From Deltaproteobacteria bacterium RIFCSPHIGHO2_02_FULL_40_28 (GTDB lineage Bacteria > UBA10199 > 2-12-FULL-40-28), in assembly GCA_001798135.1 (NCBI GenBank), contig MGRJ01000027.1, positions 76,176 through 140,175 of the forward strand: DNA of 64,000 bases, in the 5' to 3' direction. Below the pieces are notes generated by a model. The model was not told the origin of the DNA, did no database searches, and saw only the letters and a list, made by a program, of their open reading frames with translations. Position 1 is the first letter of the stretch. Each line of letters opens with the position of its first letter. A program made the position numbers and the translations under genes. This document shows positions 24,864 through 34,702 of the stretch, in pieces.

Positions 24864-26300
24864 TCATATCAACAAAAAATAGCTCAACGGCAGATAAATA
24901 ATTCTGTCTTCCGGGAAATGGGTCAGTTTTCCGTCACCAATCACAATGCCGTAGTCGCATTGAATTCTTTCCATTGTTTTTTGCACTTGAGTCCGATCCT
25001 TTTCCCCAACACCGATCTCAATGGCGATTTGTTTTTTGTTGGCGATTTGCAGAATGAAGTCGGCACCGCCTTGCACAGCGTCGTAGGTCAACGCTCCGGC
25101 CCCGGGTCCGATAAACTCCCGACTGAAATGCATTGCGGCGGCGTCTTCCAAAAGCTTTCCCATCCGTGTGTGAAACGTGGCCTCTTTTCCGACAATCCCC
25201 AAAAGGGCCATCCGGATAGCTGGAGACATGAAAAGATATTTGGAAGGTTTGGTTAGTTTGCTTTTGTGTGAACCGTGCGGAAGCACCCGAATCAACAATT
25301 CAGCTTGCTCCAAAACTGAAAGAACCTTCTGCGCCGTTATACTGCTTTCAATGCCTGTAAGTACCGGAAGTTTTGCGACACTCACAACATCACCAGCATC
25401 GGCAAGCAGAAAGAGTAGCCGCTTGATGGATTGCAGTGTTTGGGAGTCGAAGGATTTTAGATTTTCAATATCTTTTTGAATGATCTTGTCGAGAAGACTG
25501 CTGATGGTTTCGTAAACTTGAGTCGGATTGGAGAATTGAAGGGCAAAAGGCAAAGTGCCGAGCATGAGATATTGGTGAATCTCCAGCTTGTCCACCCGGC
25601 TCCAGTATTGAAGCACATCTTTCCACAACTTCGACAGATTTTCATAAGCCTCGTGGCTATCTGATGAGAAATAGACGGCTTGTTTAATCTGTTTTTTGAG
25701 TCCCTTGGCGGGGAAAATGCCTTGGCGAAGCATTTGGTATTCAGGAAAGCTCAAGGGATACAATTTTTCCACAACCACCCGACGATAGACATCCGGATTT
25801 GTTTGCAGTGATACGGCAGACGATCCCGTGCAAAAAATAAATACCTGCTTGGTCCGGTCATAAAGTGATTTCAGGGCAAGTCCCCACTTCGGGTCGTATT
25901 GAACCTCATCAATAAAGAGAAAGATCGGTTTTTTCGCCCGCTCAAAGCTCTCACCTAATATGCTTTCGTAGGCCTCGAGAATTTCCACAAGATTGGAATT
26001 GAGAAGTCCGGTTGCTTCGTCGAGGGAAACATACAAGGTGCGCAAGGCATCAAAGCGAGGTTGTAGTTTCAAAAAAAGTTGGGACAAGACGGTTGTCTTG
26101 CCAACACCCCGAAGGCCCGGCACGATGATCCAACGTTGCTCCGTTTTACCGGAGAGAAAGTCGTCCAGATGTCTTTCAAGTTTTTTGTAAATGTGCCTTT
26201 GAGGATAAACTTTCCCAGCAGGATCAGTAATATGGCCCTTTAGGCGATGAGGTGCCTGTGCGATCTGTCCTTGGACGTAATTGAGAGTAGCCTCTTTCAT
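24864..26300 (-). CDS. AAA family ATPase with C-terminal DUF4143-like domain
   Basis: A 478-aa predicted ATPase of the AAA_14/DUF4143 group. Walker A is GLRGVGKTT near residue 67 and Walker B FLFIDEVQYD near residue 127. The sensor-like FIFCTGSSAVSL follows. The C-terminal half is helical with a restriction-endonuclease-like GGADFILQ...AIEIG segment. These proteins are widespread, variable, and of unknown function. Its GC content is higher than that of core genes here, so it probably arrived with the adjacent remnants. A second family member lies at 38.2-39.6 kb. Confidence 0.87.
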   Translation of the reverse strand: MKEATLNYVQGQIAQAPHRLKGHITDPAGKVYPQRHIYKKLERHLDDFLSGKTEQRWIIVPGLRGVGKTTVLSQLFLKLQPRFDALRTLYVSLDEATGLLNSNLVEILEAYESILGESFERAKKPIFLFIDEVQYDPKWGLALKSLYDRTKQVFIFCTGSSAVSLQTNPDVYRRVVVEKLYPLSFPEYQMLRQGIFPAKGLKKQIKQAVYFSSDSHEAYENLSKLWKDVLQYWSRVDKLEIHQYLMLGTLPFALQFSNPTQVYETISSLLDKIIQKDIENLKSFDSQTLQSIKRLLFLLADAGDVVSVAKLPVLTGIESSITAQKVLSVLEQAELLIRVLPHGSHKSKLTKPSKYLFMSPAIRMALLGIVGKEATFHTRMGKLLEDAAAMHFSREFIGPGAGALTYDAVQGGADFILQIANKKQIAIEIGVGEKDRTQVQKTMERIQCDYGIVIGDGKLTHFPEDRIIYLPLSYFLLI

Positions 26301-26314
26301 ATATTGTAATATAT
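26299..26314 (-). promoter_or_regulatory. Palindrome at the AAA ATPase start
   Basis: ATATATTGTAATATAT is a near-perfect palindrome (7-bp arms, GT centre) overlapping the ATPase start codon. It may be an operator, but the AT-rich setting makes chance likely. Confidence 0.3.
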
Positions 26315-26375
26315 AATAAACATAACTTTATTCAATACTAAAATATATAATACTATGATTCCTTTTTGATTTCAG

Positions 26376-26522
26376 CTAATTGCCCTCGTACGCAGCAGCT
26401 ACAAGGCTTAAATCATACAGGGCTGCTTGCAACTCCAGTTGGTCGAAAATACGTGTTGCTTTTTGACGCACACAAGTCATGAGACTAGGAAGAATTTCAT
26501 TACTGTAAAACTTATGCCCCAT
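26376..26522 (-). CDS. Small ORF coupled to the 26.5-kb hypothetical gene
   Basis: A 48-aa frame beginning MGHKFYSNEILPSLMTC and ending LVAAAYEGN. Its ATG overlaps the stop codon of the upstream gene (TGATG), which suggests translational coupling. It has an amphipathic helical look, with no known motif. It may be a real small protein or the end of an originally longer upstream gene split by a frameshift. Confidence 0.35.
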   Translation of the reverse strand: MGHKFYSNEILPSLMTCVRQKATRIFDQLELQAALYDLSLVAAAYEGN

Positions 26523-26902
26523 CAAAGGTATGGAAGGGATTTGTTTAGTTTTACCAATGTGTGGGTAATGGGATAAGTGTTACTGAAGGAATTTTTAATG
26601 TAACGAATTGTTTGTCTAATTTTAAGCCAGGCTTTTAAATCCTTATCCGAACTCAACACAAAAAATGGATTTTCAAATTGATCAGCTAATACTTCATGAA
26701 GTTGATTTAAAAGAAAATCAAAGGTGTTTTTTTCGTTCAAACTTAATTTTTTAAGTCTTCTGGGTAAAAAATCTTTTTCCTCATGACCCTGGCGATAAGC
26801 TTGCGAGAGAGCCAAACGCAGAGACCAAAAACGATTAGCAGAAATGTTCAAATCATTTTTTAAAGTTTTTAATTTTTTTAAAACTGATTTGGGTTGAGTC
26901 AT
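26522..26902 (-). CDS. Hypothetical helical protein downstream of fusA
   Basis: A 126-aa basic, helical protein (LKKLKTLKNDLNISANRFWS near the start) with no recognised domain or signal. It lies 6 nt downstream of fusA on the same strand and so is probably co-transcribed with it. A 48-aa frame overlaps its stop. Confidence 0.6.
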   Translation of the reverse strand: MTQPKSVLKKLKTLKNDLNISANRFWSLRLALSQAYRQGHEEKDFLPRRLKKLSLNEKNTFDFLLNQLHEVLADQFENPFFVLSSDKDLKAWLKIRQTIRYIKNSFSNTYPITHTLVKLNKSLPYL

Positions 26903-26908
26903 GGTTTT

Positions 26909-29005
26909 TTATTTATTTTCTGCAGCACGTTTTTCTTGATATTGCTTTACCATCAAATCTTGTACGTTGCGAGGAACAGGTGCATATTTTAAAAATTCCA
27001 TCTGAAACTCACCCTTACCTTGTGTGCTACTTCTTAAATCTGTGGAATAACCAAACATTTCGGATAAAGGCACTTCCGCATCTACCTGAACATATTTATT
27101 CGAAGTTGAAGTCCCCGCAATAACTCCTCGGCGTTGGTTAATTTGGCCAACAACGGCCCCCTGAAATTCTTCGGGAGCCTGGGTTTGTAGTCTCATGATG
27201 GGTTCTAAAACAACGGGCTTACAGGCATTGTAAAATTCGCGTACGGCTGTCATAGCGCAAATTCTAAAAGCAAGATCAGATGAATCTACATCATGATACG
27301 CTCCATCATCAACAACGGCCCGTACTCCTACCACAGGAAAGCCAATCAAAAGCCCTTTTTTCAGTTGCTCCTGAAAACCCTTGTCGCAAGAAGGAATAAA
27401 TTCACGAGGAATTTTTCCACCAACCACTTCATCCACAAATTCATAGGTTTCAACTGCATCTACAGGCAGGGGCTCAAAGTAACCAGCAATTTTAGCATAC
27501 TGACCAGAACCACCTGTTTGTTTTTTGTGCTGCCACACAAAATCTGTTTTTTGTGTGATGGTTTCACGGAAGGCCACTTGGGGTTTACCGGCAATAACTT
27601 CGCAAGCATATTCACGCTTCATGCGTTCGATGTAAATTTCTAGATGAAGTTCTCCCATTCCAGAAATAATGGTTTGGGCCGATTCTTCATCGCGATGCAC
27701 GCGGAAGGTGGGATCTTCCTTGGAAAAGCGGTTTAAAGCTTTTGAAAAATTAGCCGTGGCACCCTTGTCTTTGGGAGACACAGCCAAAGAAATAACAGCA
27801 TTAGGAACAAACATGGAAGTCATGGTGTAGCGAATGGTGCCATCGGTGAAGGTATCTCCCGAGGCACATTCTACACCAAACATGGCTACAATATCCCCAG
27901 CAGAAGCGCTTTCGATGTCGTTCATTTCATCGGCATGCATACGGACCAAACGAGGAATTTTTACCTTTTTTTCGTTTACAGAATTAATAATCCAATCTCC
28001 CTTAGAAACCTTTCCTTGGTAAATTCTCATGTAGGTTAGCTGTCCAAACCGGCCGTCTTCTAGTTTGAAGGCCAAGCCTACAAAGGATTTATTGGGAACT
28101 GATTCAAGAACAATTTTTGCCTCGTTGTTTCTTTGATCATGAGCTTCGTTTTGTACTTCACTTGGGTTGGGAAGGTAATTGGCAATATTATCCAATAAAA
28201 GCTGCACACCCTTATTTTTGTAAGCCGAGCCCATCATCACAGGAGTAAACTTAAGACTTAAGGTTGCTGTGCGAATGGCTCTTTTAAGAAGCTCTGGTGC
28301 AACATCTTTGTCTTCCAAATAGAGATGCATGACTTCTTCATCAAAATCACCGGTTGCTCCAATAAGCTCGTGGCGATATTCTTTAGCTTCTTTAAGTAAA
28401 TTGGCTGGAATTTCTTCGATTCTTATTTTTTCGCCATTGTCTCCATCAAAATACCAGGCTTTCATTTCAACAAGATCAATCACTCCCTCAAACTTGTCTT
28501 CAGCTCCAATGGGAAGGGCAATCAAGTGAGCATTATGGGCTAGCTTGTCCCGGAGTTGTTTCATCACACGAATGGGATCGGCTCCAGCTCGGTCCATTTT
28601 GTTAACAAAGGCAATGCGGGGAACATGGTAGCGGGTCATTTGGCGATCAACGGTAATTGATTGGCTTTGCACGCCAGAAACAGCACACAACACAAGAATG
28701 GCTCCATCTAACACACGCAGGGCGCGTTCTACTTCGATGGTAAAATCCACGTGGCCCGGGGTATCAATGATGTTAATAACAGAATTTTTCCATTCACAAT
28801 AAGTAGCAGCCGATTGAATGGTAATGCCTTTTTCGCGCTCCAGGTCCATAAAATCCATGGTGGCACCTACGCCCGATTTTCCACGCACTTCCTCAATTTT
28901 ATGAATTTTTTTGGTGTAGAAAAGAATACGTTCGGTCAGGGTGGTTTTCCCTGAATCGATGTGAGCTGAAATTCCAATATTTCGAACATTTATAATATCT
29001 ACCAT
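26909..29005 (-). CDS. fusA: Elongation factor G, mitochondrial EFG1-like (spd type)
   Basis: A 698-aa GTPase that translocates tRNAs and mRNA on the ribosome. G1 is AHIDSGKTT (Ser where most bacterial EF-G have Ala), G2 region [11 protein letters not shown]3 DTPGHVDF, and G4 NKMD. The blocks [20 protein letters not shown] and [19 protein letters not shown] match mitochondrial EFG1 and the spdEFG1 group. In the organisms that carry it, spdEFG1 handles translocation and a second paralogue handles ribosome recycling. No second copy is in this window, and it is not beside tuf. Start codon ATG at 29005 is preceded by AAGGAG. Confidence 0.95.
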   Translation of the reverse strand: MVDIINVRNIGISAHIDSGKTTLTERILFYTKKIHKIEEVRGKSGVGATMDFMDLEREKGITIQSAATYCEWKNSVINIIDTPGHVDFTIEVERALRVLDGAILVLCAVSGVQSQSITVDRQMTRYHVPRIAFVNKMDRAGADPIRVMKQLRDKLAHNAHLIALPIGAEDKFEGVIDLVEMKAWYFDGDNGEKIRIEEIPANLLKEAKEYRHELIGATGDFDEEVMHLYLEDKDVAPELLKRAIRTATLSLKFTPVMMGSAYKNKGVQLLLDNIANYLPNPSEVQNEAHDQRNNEAKIVLESVPNKSFVGLAFKLEDGRFGQLTYMRIYQGKVSKGDWIINSVNEKKVKIPRLVRMHADEMNDIESASAGDIVAMFGVECASGDTFTDGTIRYTMTSMFVPNAVISLAVSPKDKGATANFSKALNRFSKEDPTFRVHRDEESAQTIISGMGELHLEIYIERMKREYACEVIAGKPQVAFRETITQKTDFVWQHKKQTGGSGQYAKIAGYFEPLPVDAVETYEFVDEVVGGKIPREFIPSCDKGFQEQLKKGLLIGFPVVGVRAVVDDGAYHDVDSSDLAFRICAMTAVREFYNACKPVVLEPIMRLQTQAPEEFQGAVVGQINQRRGVIAGTSTSNKYVQVDAEVPLSEMFGYSTDLRSSTQGKGEFQMEFLKYAPVPRNVQDLMVKQYQEKRAAENK

Positions 29006-29098
29006 ATTTTCTCCTTAAAACGAAGACTCCTCCCATACTGAACTCATCAAACAATGTAAATAAAAAAGAGGGGGGTGATGTATATAACCTATTGATTT

Positions 29099-30745
29099 TT
29101 AAACGGATGGTTTCAGTAAATGAATGGCTTGATTAATAGCTTGATCAATATGGGTGGCTGTATGTTTATTTCCCCCAATGCGATCTAAAAGGCCATGGCT
29201 TTCTAGAACTTCTTTTACATGGGGTTGAAGTGAAACTAAAATAACTTGGCCCTTATTATTTTGAATTTTTTCCACGATCAAATCGAGGGCGTGAAGGGCT
29301 GTAGCATCAATAACAGGAACATTTTTAAGAGTTAAAATAAGAATTTCTCCGGATTCGTGTTCGATACTTTCTTCTAAAAAACTAGCCGCCCCAAAAAACA
29401 TGGGACCATTAATTTCATAAAGAGAAATTTGAGGATAATCTTTGATGAGTTCCTTAAGTCTTAAGGCTGCCTCACTTCCTGTTTTGGTATTGTCTTCCAA
29501 AGAAACTACATTAATTTCACTAGCTCGCTTGATAAATAACAAAGCAGCCAAACCAAAGCCAGCACCCACAGCAACAGTTAAATCTAAAAAAACAGTGAGC
29601 AAGTAAGTTGTAACTAAAACAGCAATGTCTTCAAAAGGAGAACGAAACAAACGAACCAAGTGATGAAACTCGCTCATTTGATAAGAAACTACCATGAGGA
29701 TGGCAGCCAGAGATGCCAAGGGAATAAAGCGGGCATAGTTAGCAAAATAAAGCATCATTACAAGGAGAGTAATGGAATGAATAACACCTGAAACACGGGA
29801 TCTGGCTCCGTTGCGGATATTAACTGCTGTTCTGGCAATGGCTCCTGTTACTGGAATTCCGCCCAATAAAGGAGCTACAATATTGCCAATTCCCTGGGCG
29901 ATAAGTTCTTTATTGGAATTGTGTTTGGTGCCTGTCATTCCATCGGCCACAACAGATGAAAGAAGAGATTCAATAGCTCCTAGCATAGCAATGGCTAAAG
30001 CTGCAGGAAAAAGATGCTGGATGGTGGCAAAAGATAAATGAATGAATTCAAAAGTAGGAAGGGAAGTAGGGACAAAGCCAATTCGTTTTATAGATTCTCC
30101 AAAAGGGAGTGAAACTAAAGTGCCAACCAGCATAGCTAACGGAGTAGAAGGTAGTTTTTTATTTATTTTGGGCCAAATCCAAAAAATTGAAAGGGTAGTA
30201 AGTCCCACTAAAGCTGTTTTTAAATTAATGCCATGAACAAAACCTTGAGTGAGTGAAAAGATGATGTCCACAAAACCATGGGGTTTATGTGAAAATTGAA
30301 GGCCAAAAAAATCCTGAATTTGTCCAAAGAAAATAATGGTTCCAATACCAGCTGTAAAACCAACGGTAACAGGATAGGGAATAAATTTAATGGTAGCTCC
30401 AATCCGAAAAACACCTAAAAGCACCAACATAATACCAGCCATAAAGCCTGCTGTTAAAAGCCCAGAAATTCCATATTGGTTTACAATTCCCAAAAGAAGA
30501 ACAACAAAGGCTCCTGTTGGGCCTGTAATTTGGTAACGAGAACCCGAAAGAAAGGCTACAAGCCCACCTGCAAAGATAGAACTGTACAAACCTTGCTCGG
30601 GCTTAGCACCCGATGCCATGGCAAAGGCAATGGCTAAGGGTAGAGCCACAAGGCCTACAACCACTCCAGAAACTAAATCATGACGAAAATTTCCCTTTAA
30701 ATAGGGAGTAAGGCGGGAGAAAAACTTTGAATGAAAAGATCTCAC
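29099..30745 (-). CDS. SulP family anion permease with STAS domain
   Basis: A 548-aa inner-membrane transporter of the SulP/SLC26 family, probably importing sulfate, bicarbonate or another anion. The N-terminal block GVVVGLVALPLAIAFAMASG and the GPTGAFVVLL segment are family signatures; 10-12 membrane spans follow. The last ~100 residues form a cytoplasmic STAS domain (ISLYEINGPMFFGAASFLEE, then DVPVIDATALHAL-like strand VPVIDATALHAL). The start is GTG, with a weak ribosome site. The substrate is not determined. A separate sulfate ABC importer is encoded at 1.7-5.4 kb. Confidence 0.92.
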   Translation of the reverse strand: MRSFHSKFFSRLTPYLKGNFRHDLVSGVVVGLVALPLAIAFAMASGAKPEQGLYSSIFAGGLVAFLSGSRYQITGPTGAFVVLLLGIVNQYGISGLLTAGFMAGIMLVLLGVFRIGATIKFIPYPVTVGFTAGIGTIIFFGQIQDFFGLQFSHKPHGFVDIIFSLTQGFVHGINLKTALVGLTTLSIFWIWPKINKKLPSTPLAMLVGTLVSLPFGESIKRIGFVPTSLPTFEFIHLSFATIQHLFPAALAIAMLGAIESLLSSVVADGMTGTKHNSNKELIAQGIGNIVAPLLGGIPVTGAIARTAVNIRNGARSRVSGVIHSITLLVMMLYFANYARFIPLASLAAILMVVSYQMSEFHHLVRLFRSPFEDIAVLVTTYLLTVFLDLTVAVGAGFGLAALLFIKRASEINVVSLEDNTKTGSEAALRLKELIKDYPQISLYEINGPMFFGAASFLEESIEHESGEILILTLKNVPVIDATALHALDLIVEKIQNNKGQVILVSLQPHVKEVLESHGLLDRIGGNKHTATHIDQAINQAIHLLKPSV

Positions 30746-30832
30746 AAAAGCAATTTCAAATTAGCAAAAAAATCATGAATTGAAAAGTTTTTAAATAAAC
30801 GGTAGTTTATTTTTTTTAAAGAAGGGGCTTTT

Positions 30833-32425
30833 ATGAAAAAAATAATTTTTTTGAGTTTGTTTCTTTTTTCTTTTTTGCAAATAGGAAATGCTGTCACTGA
30901 CATCGAATTTATTCTTGATGTGTCGGGATCTATGAAGCAAATTTCTGGTGGCGAAGCCCAAATTGATACAGCTAGAAAAGCTCTGCTGAGCTCCCTTACT
31001 TCCATTACAGATCCTACAACGCATGTGGCTCTTAGAGTTTATGCTCATCGAGTAGAACAAACTAATAAAGCTGGAAGTTGCCAAGACACCGAACTTTTAA
31101 TTCCCTTTGGCCCTGTAGATAGAGTAAACCTTGAAGCCAAGCTTAATACTTTGGTGCCCAAGGGTTATACGCCCATTGCTTATTCGTTAGAGCAATCTAA
31201 AAACGATTTTTCATTAACTCGTGAGGCCAATAAAACCATTATTCTTTTAAGTGATGGCGAAGAAACCTGCGGAGGTGATGCCGTAGGAGTGTTAAAGAAA
31301 CTCAAAGAACAAGGTTTTGAAGTGGTGGTGCACACCATTGGTTTTAATGTGGATGCTCAAACAAGAAGCCAGTTGGAAGCTATTTCATCAGCTACGGGTG
31401 GAAAATATTTTGATGCACGTGATGCTCAGTCTTTAACGGGAGCTTTAAAAGACGCTACGGCTCAAGCTGTTGTTATTCAGAAAGACAAGCAAATTTATGG
31501 AGCCCCTCTTCGTGGCGGAAATTCTTACGAAACAGCCGTGGCCATTACGCCCAATCAGGAATTTCGTTTGGATCATCATCAAAGACAAAATGAGTTTGAT
31601 TATTTTTATGTAGATTTAAAGGCAGGCCAAGAAATTACAGCCTCGGTGTCAACTCTTGAAAGAGGAGTGAATTTACAAAACGGGCAGGCGCGTGCTAATT
31701 CTCAGCCTTATGCGGGTATTCAAATGCATGGCGATCAACGCAATTTGATAAGAAAAGAAGAAATTATTGGGGATACACACAAAACTAAAACAATTGTGTA
31801 TGCAACACCCAGAGATAGCCGCATGTATGTTCTCATTGGTTCTACCTACGATAACATGAATGCTGATGAAACCAACTTTAAGGTGAGTGTAGGAAGTAAG
31901 GGAGATTTGGGAAAAGAAGGAGAGGCAGGAGATACCATTCAAACAGCCATGCCCATTACTTTGGGGCGCTATCCCACCAATTACTTGGGTGGACCAGATC
32001 TGCGGGATACCTATAGTTTTCAAGCTAAAAAAGGAGAGGCTTACTGGGTTGGGTTTATTCCAGATCAAGGTATTAGTGAATTTTTTGGGATTCAAATTTA
32101 CAATGATTATCGCCAAAAAGTTTTAGAGGTTTCGGTTCCACCAGGAGAGGGCTTAAAAACCCAGCCTGTTCCCATGCCCGAAGATGGAACTTACTATTTG
32201 GAAATTGCTCCTCGTTACACCATGGAAAAAACAGGAGGATATCTTCTGGAATTTCAAAAAGCAGGAGAGCCTTCGGGCGCGGTTACGCCTTCGGTGGGCG
32301 CGGTTCGCTCCGCCCCTACAGGATTACCTGTGCCAACCCCTGCAACAACACCATCGACCCAACCTAGTGAGCCGGCTCCAAAAGAGGAGAGTAAATCCTT
32401 TTGGAAAAGATGGTTTGGAAAATAA
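30833..32425 (+). CDS. Secreted von Willebrand factor A domain protein
   Basis: A 530-aa protein with a signal peptide (about residues 1-20) and a vWA domain. The MIDAS motif is DVSGSM near residue 29, with TPIAYSL and the strand IILLSDGEETCGG completing the metal site. The middle region (about 230-460) has two beta-rich modules typical of extracellular or peptidase-associated domains (FDYFYVDLKAGQEI, DTYSFQAKKGEAYWVG). A Pro/Ser/Thr-rich linker leads to a basic end FWKRWFGK. Adhesion or protein binding outside the cell is inferred. Confidence 0.88.
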   Translation: MKKIIFLSLFLFSFLQIGNAVTDIEFILDVSGSMKQISGGEAQIDTARKALLSSLTSITDPTTHVALRVYAHRVEQTNKAGSCQDTELLIPFGPVDRVNLEAKLNTLVPKGYTPIAYSLEQSKNDFSLTREANKTIILLSDGEETCGGDAVGVLKKLKEQGFEVVVHTIGFNVDAQTRSQLEAISSATGGKYFDARDAQSLTGALKDATAQAVVIQKDKQIYGAPLRGGNSYETAVAITPNQEFRLDHHQRQNEFDYFYVDLKAGQEITASVSTLERGVNLQNGQARANSQPYAGIQMHGDQRNLIRKEEIIGDTHKTKTIVYATPRDSRMYVLIGSTYDNMNADETNFKVSVGSKGDLGKEGEAGDTIQTAMPITLGRYPTNYLGGPDLRDTYSFQAKKGEAYWVGFIPDQGISEFFGIQIYNDYRQKVLEVSVPPGEGLKTQPVPMPEDGTYYLEIAPRYTMEKTGGYLLEFQKAGEPSGAVTPSVGAVRSAPTGLPVPTPATTPSTQPSEPAPKEESKSFWKRWFGK

Positions 32426-32516
32426 GGAAAAATCTGGGTATTTTTTTACTTGTTTTTTCTGTCCTTAAGAGAGATAATAAAAAGTTCAATTTTGAAAAGG
32501 GGTAAAGGGGGATCAA

Positions 32517-33563
32517 ATGGGTAGCAAAAGATTTTCCCAAAACGGGAATTTTTTGAGTTTTGTTTTTTTAGCCTTTGTTCTGAGTATTTTATCAGCTTGT
32601 GGTGGTGGTAGTGGAGATAGCAGTTCTAGTTCTAGTTCTTGTGCTGAAGGATCTAATGATTTTTATGTTGTTGAGAATGGATCTTGCACTTCAGGAGAAG
32701 GGAAGTTGTCCCGTATTAACCCGGATGATTTGTGTAAGGAAGAAATTCTCACCGATTTAAATTGCCCTGTTGATTTTGTTCTTTCCACAGTTGATTCAGG
32801 CATTGGGTATCTTTCCTCTCAAACAGATGGTATTTTCCAAGTTGATCTTAACGCTGGAACGGCTACCGAAATTGTTACAACTACCACCATTGTTGCCCCA
32901 GCTGGTCTTTTTCTTCTAGAGAGTATTACAGAGGCTGAGCGTGAAGGCCCCTGTGGGGGAAACACCCTCGTGGATGCCATCCTCATGATTGCTGATGAAG
33001 GAACTGAACTTGATGGCGGCATGATTTGGCGTTGGTGTCTTATTACGGATGATCCAGATACCTTGGCTTCTGGATTAAACCCCAGTCCCGTTTCAGAAAT
33101 TAGCCCAGCACAAATTGAACATCCTCGTGGAGTTGTTATTATTGATAGAACACAAGTCTACGCAACTGGCCATAACCCTGATGTTGAAGATACAACCCTA
33201 TCAGCACTTTTAGCTACATGGGTACTGGATTCTGGGGAAGTTATTGTTCCAACCTTTTTAACAGATGCAGGTGATTTTTCAGGAACTATTCAAGATCTTA
33301 TTGCGGATGCAGATGGAACTCTTTTGATTGCTGATCCAGGACAAGATGCCGTTCTCCGTTATGATGTTGATGCAGATACTTTAACAACTATTTCCGATTT
33401 TACAGGAGGCCCTCACGATATTTTACAAGTTTCAACAGATCTTTACTTGGTTTCTCAGTTTGACGATAATGTGGTTTCAAGTACTACGATGGTGGATGGA
33501 GCAGCTATCACTACTGCAACAACGGGAATTACACTTTCTTCTCCAGAAGGAATTGCTCAATAG
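32517..33563 (+). CDS. Lipoprotein with beta-propeller-like repeats
   Basis: A 348-aa lipoprotein. The signal ends in the lipobox LSAC, followed by a Gly/Ser-rich tether. The mature part contains repeated motifs of the type DADGTLLIADPGQDAVLRYD and DIL-QVSTDLYLVSQFDDNV, as in NHL/SMP-30-type beta-propellers. It may bind ligands or partners at the outer membrane. It has a good AAAGGGGGATC ribosome site. Its stop is within a 25-bp sequence repeated at 34.7 kb. Confidence 0.78.
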   Translation: MGSKRFSQNGNFLSFVFLAFVLSILSACGGGSGDSSSSSSSCAEGSNDFYVVENGSCTSGEGKLSRINPDDLCKEEILTDLNCPVDFVLSTVDSGIGYLSSQTDGIFQVDLNAGTATEIVTTTTIVAPAGLFLLESITEAEREGPCGGNTLVDAILMIADEGTELDGGMIWRWCLITDDPDTLASGLNPSPVSEISPAQIEHPRGVVIIDRTQVYATGHNPDVEDTTLSALLATWVLDSGEVIVPTFLTDAGDFSGTIQDLIADADGTLLIADPGQDAVLRYDVDADTLTTISDFTGGPHDILQVSTDLYLVSQFDDNVVSSTTMVDGAAITTATTGITLSSPEGIAQ

Positions 33564-33584
33564 TTACATTCCAAATAATTGGGG
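33560..33584. repeat. 25-bp repeat, copy 1 (3' end of the 61-aa ORF)
   Basis: Matches 34703-34727 at 22 of 25 positions. On the minus strand both copies encode P(K/Q)LFG(A/M) and a TAA stop followed by CTAT. Just upstream on the minus strand both also contain GAAAATTAT (ENY). Confidence 0.75.
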
Positions 33585-33749
33585 ACATTTTTTAGTATAA
33601 TTTTCATTTTTAAGATTTTTGATAATTTTTTTGAGCAATAAATGTTTACCCGTATTGGGAAGTTTTTTGTTGAAAGTACTTATTTCTTTTTTCCAATTTT
33701 TTAAAAAGGAAGGATTTTTTTCAAACAGTTGAATAAGCTGATTTAGCAT
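33564..33749 (-). CDS. 61-aa small protein near the ComQ-like gene
   Basis: A short basic ORF preceded by an excellent ribosome site (AAGGAG, about 7 nt before ATG). It begins MLNQLIQLFEKNPSFLKNW, which recalls the N-terminus of ComX pheromone precursors (LI-x-F-x2-NP-x2-L), and ends ENYTKKCPQLFGM. That end resembles the C-terminus of the ComQ-like synthase (ENYHGVQQPKLFGA). It could be a peptide substrate or signal, or merely the tail of a lost gene duplicate. Unlike ComX there is no Trp near the C-terminus, but there is a Cys. Confidence 0.45.
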   Translation of the reverse strand: MLNQLIQLFEKNPSFLKNWKKEISTFNKKLPNTGKHLLLKKIIKNLKNENYTKKCPQLFGM

Positions 33750-33787
33750 TTATTACTCCTTTTTTTCAAGAAATTATTGTCCGCTTA

Positions 33788-34684
33788 CTATTCGATCAAA
33801 GCACAACAACCATCGTCGGCACATTCCACATTGTCGGTTTCAAATTCATCCGTGGTATCATCGTCGGCAAAGAGTTGACATTGAAAATCGGTGGTGCAGG
33901 AAATAGTTGTATCATCACAATCACTTTCTTCCGCAACGAGAGCGCAACAACCCGAAGCACATTCAGTGTTCCCCGTGGTGAATTCATCATCAGGGTCATC
34001 ATCTGCGAAAAGTTGGCATTGAAAATCGTTGGAACATTCTAGGGTGCTACAAGCAGCATCATCGTTATCAGAGCAGGCACTATCGACTTCTGAATCTGTG
34101 AGGGCAGACAAGTCGGCATTATCAAAGGTGCCATCTTGCCAAACTTCCCCATCGTGCAAAATACTTAAAGTCAGATCACTTGTACCATCGGAATTATTGG
34201 TTACAACGCCTGTAATGCGGTAAACCCCGCTGGAAAAAGTAGCTGAAAAATCAAATGCAATTAAATCATCTAAAGTGTCAAAGCTAATAGAGCCCGTAGT
34301 TGAAAAAGTTTCATCATCAATGATTAAATCTTGATCCCACTCATGGGTAACTAGACTCCCTGATTCTGTTACAGTATAAGTTCCCCGACCTAAATAAGTG
34401 ACTGCAGAGTTGGAGGTAACTATACAGTCATTAAGAGCAATACTAGAACCCGATTCAGTCATCGTTCCACCTCCAGGGCATGTAATAGGCAAGGAGAGGG
34501 TTTTATCTGAGTCCATGAAGTCGTTTACAGCTTCCCAAGCTGCACCAGACCATTTAATAAAGAGAGCTAGATCAGCGTCAGAGGGTTCTGAGGAGGTCGT
34601 AGTACTACTTCCTGATGAGCCCCCACATTGAAGAGTAGAACAAACTAAAAAAACAATGAAAATGATTTTTGAAAATAAAGACAC
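33788..34684 (-). CDS. Lipoprotein with two C-terminal Cys-rich repeats
   Basis: A 298-aa lipoprotein starting at GTG (34684), supported by AAAGGAGGT. The signal IIFIVFLVCSTLQCGG has lipobox TLQC and a Gly/Ser/Thr-rich tether. The C-terminus has two tandem ~45-residue units, each with DFQCQLFADDD and a CCAL near the end, likely disulfide-stabilised. No enzyme domain is seen. It sits between two copies of a 25-bp gene-tail repeat, between the ComQ-like gene and the 61-aa ORF. Confidence 0.8.
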   Translation of the reverse strand: MSLFSKIIFIVFLVCSTLQCGGSSGSSTTTSSEPSDADLALFIKWSGAAWEAVNDFMDSDKTLSLPITCPGGGTMTESGSSIALNDCIVTSNSAVTYLGRGTYTVTESGSLVTHEWDQDLIIDDETFSTTGSISFDTLDDLIAFDFSATFSSGVYRITGVVTNNSDGTSDLTLSILHDGEVWQDGTFDNADLSALTDSEVDSACSDNDDAACSTLECSNDFQCQLFADDDPDDEFTTGNTECASGCCALVAEESDCDDTTISCTTDFQCQLFADDDTTDEFETDNVECADDGCCALIE

Positions 34685-34702
34685 TTTGTACCTCCTTTGA
34701 GG

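Noticed and set aside
29006-29098. Terminator between the SulP permease and fusA genes
   Set aside because: No stem-loop with a T-run was found on the minus strand; the two genes may be on one transcript or separated by a promoter I cannot define.
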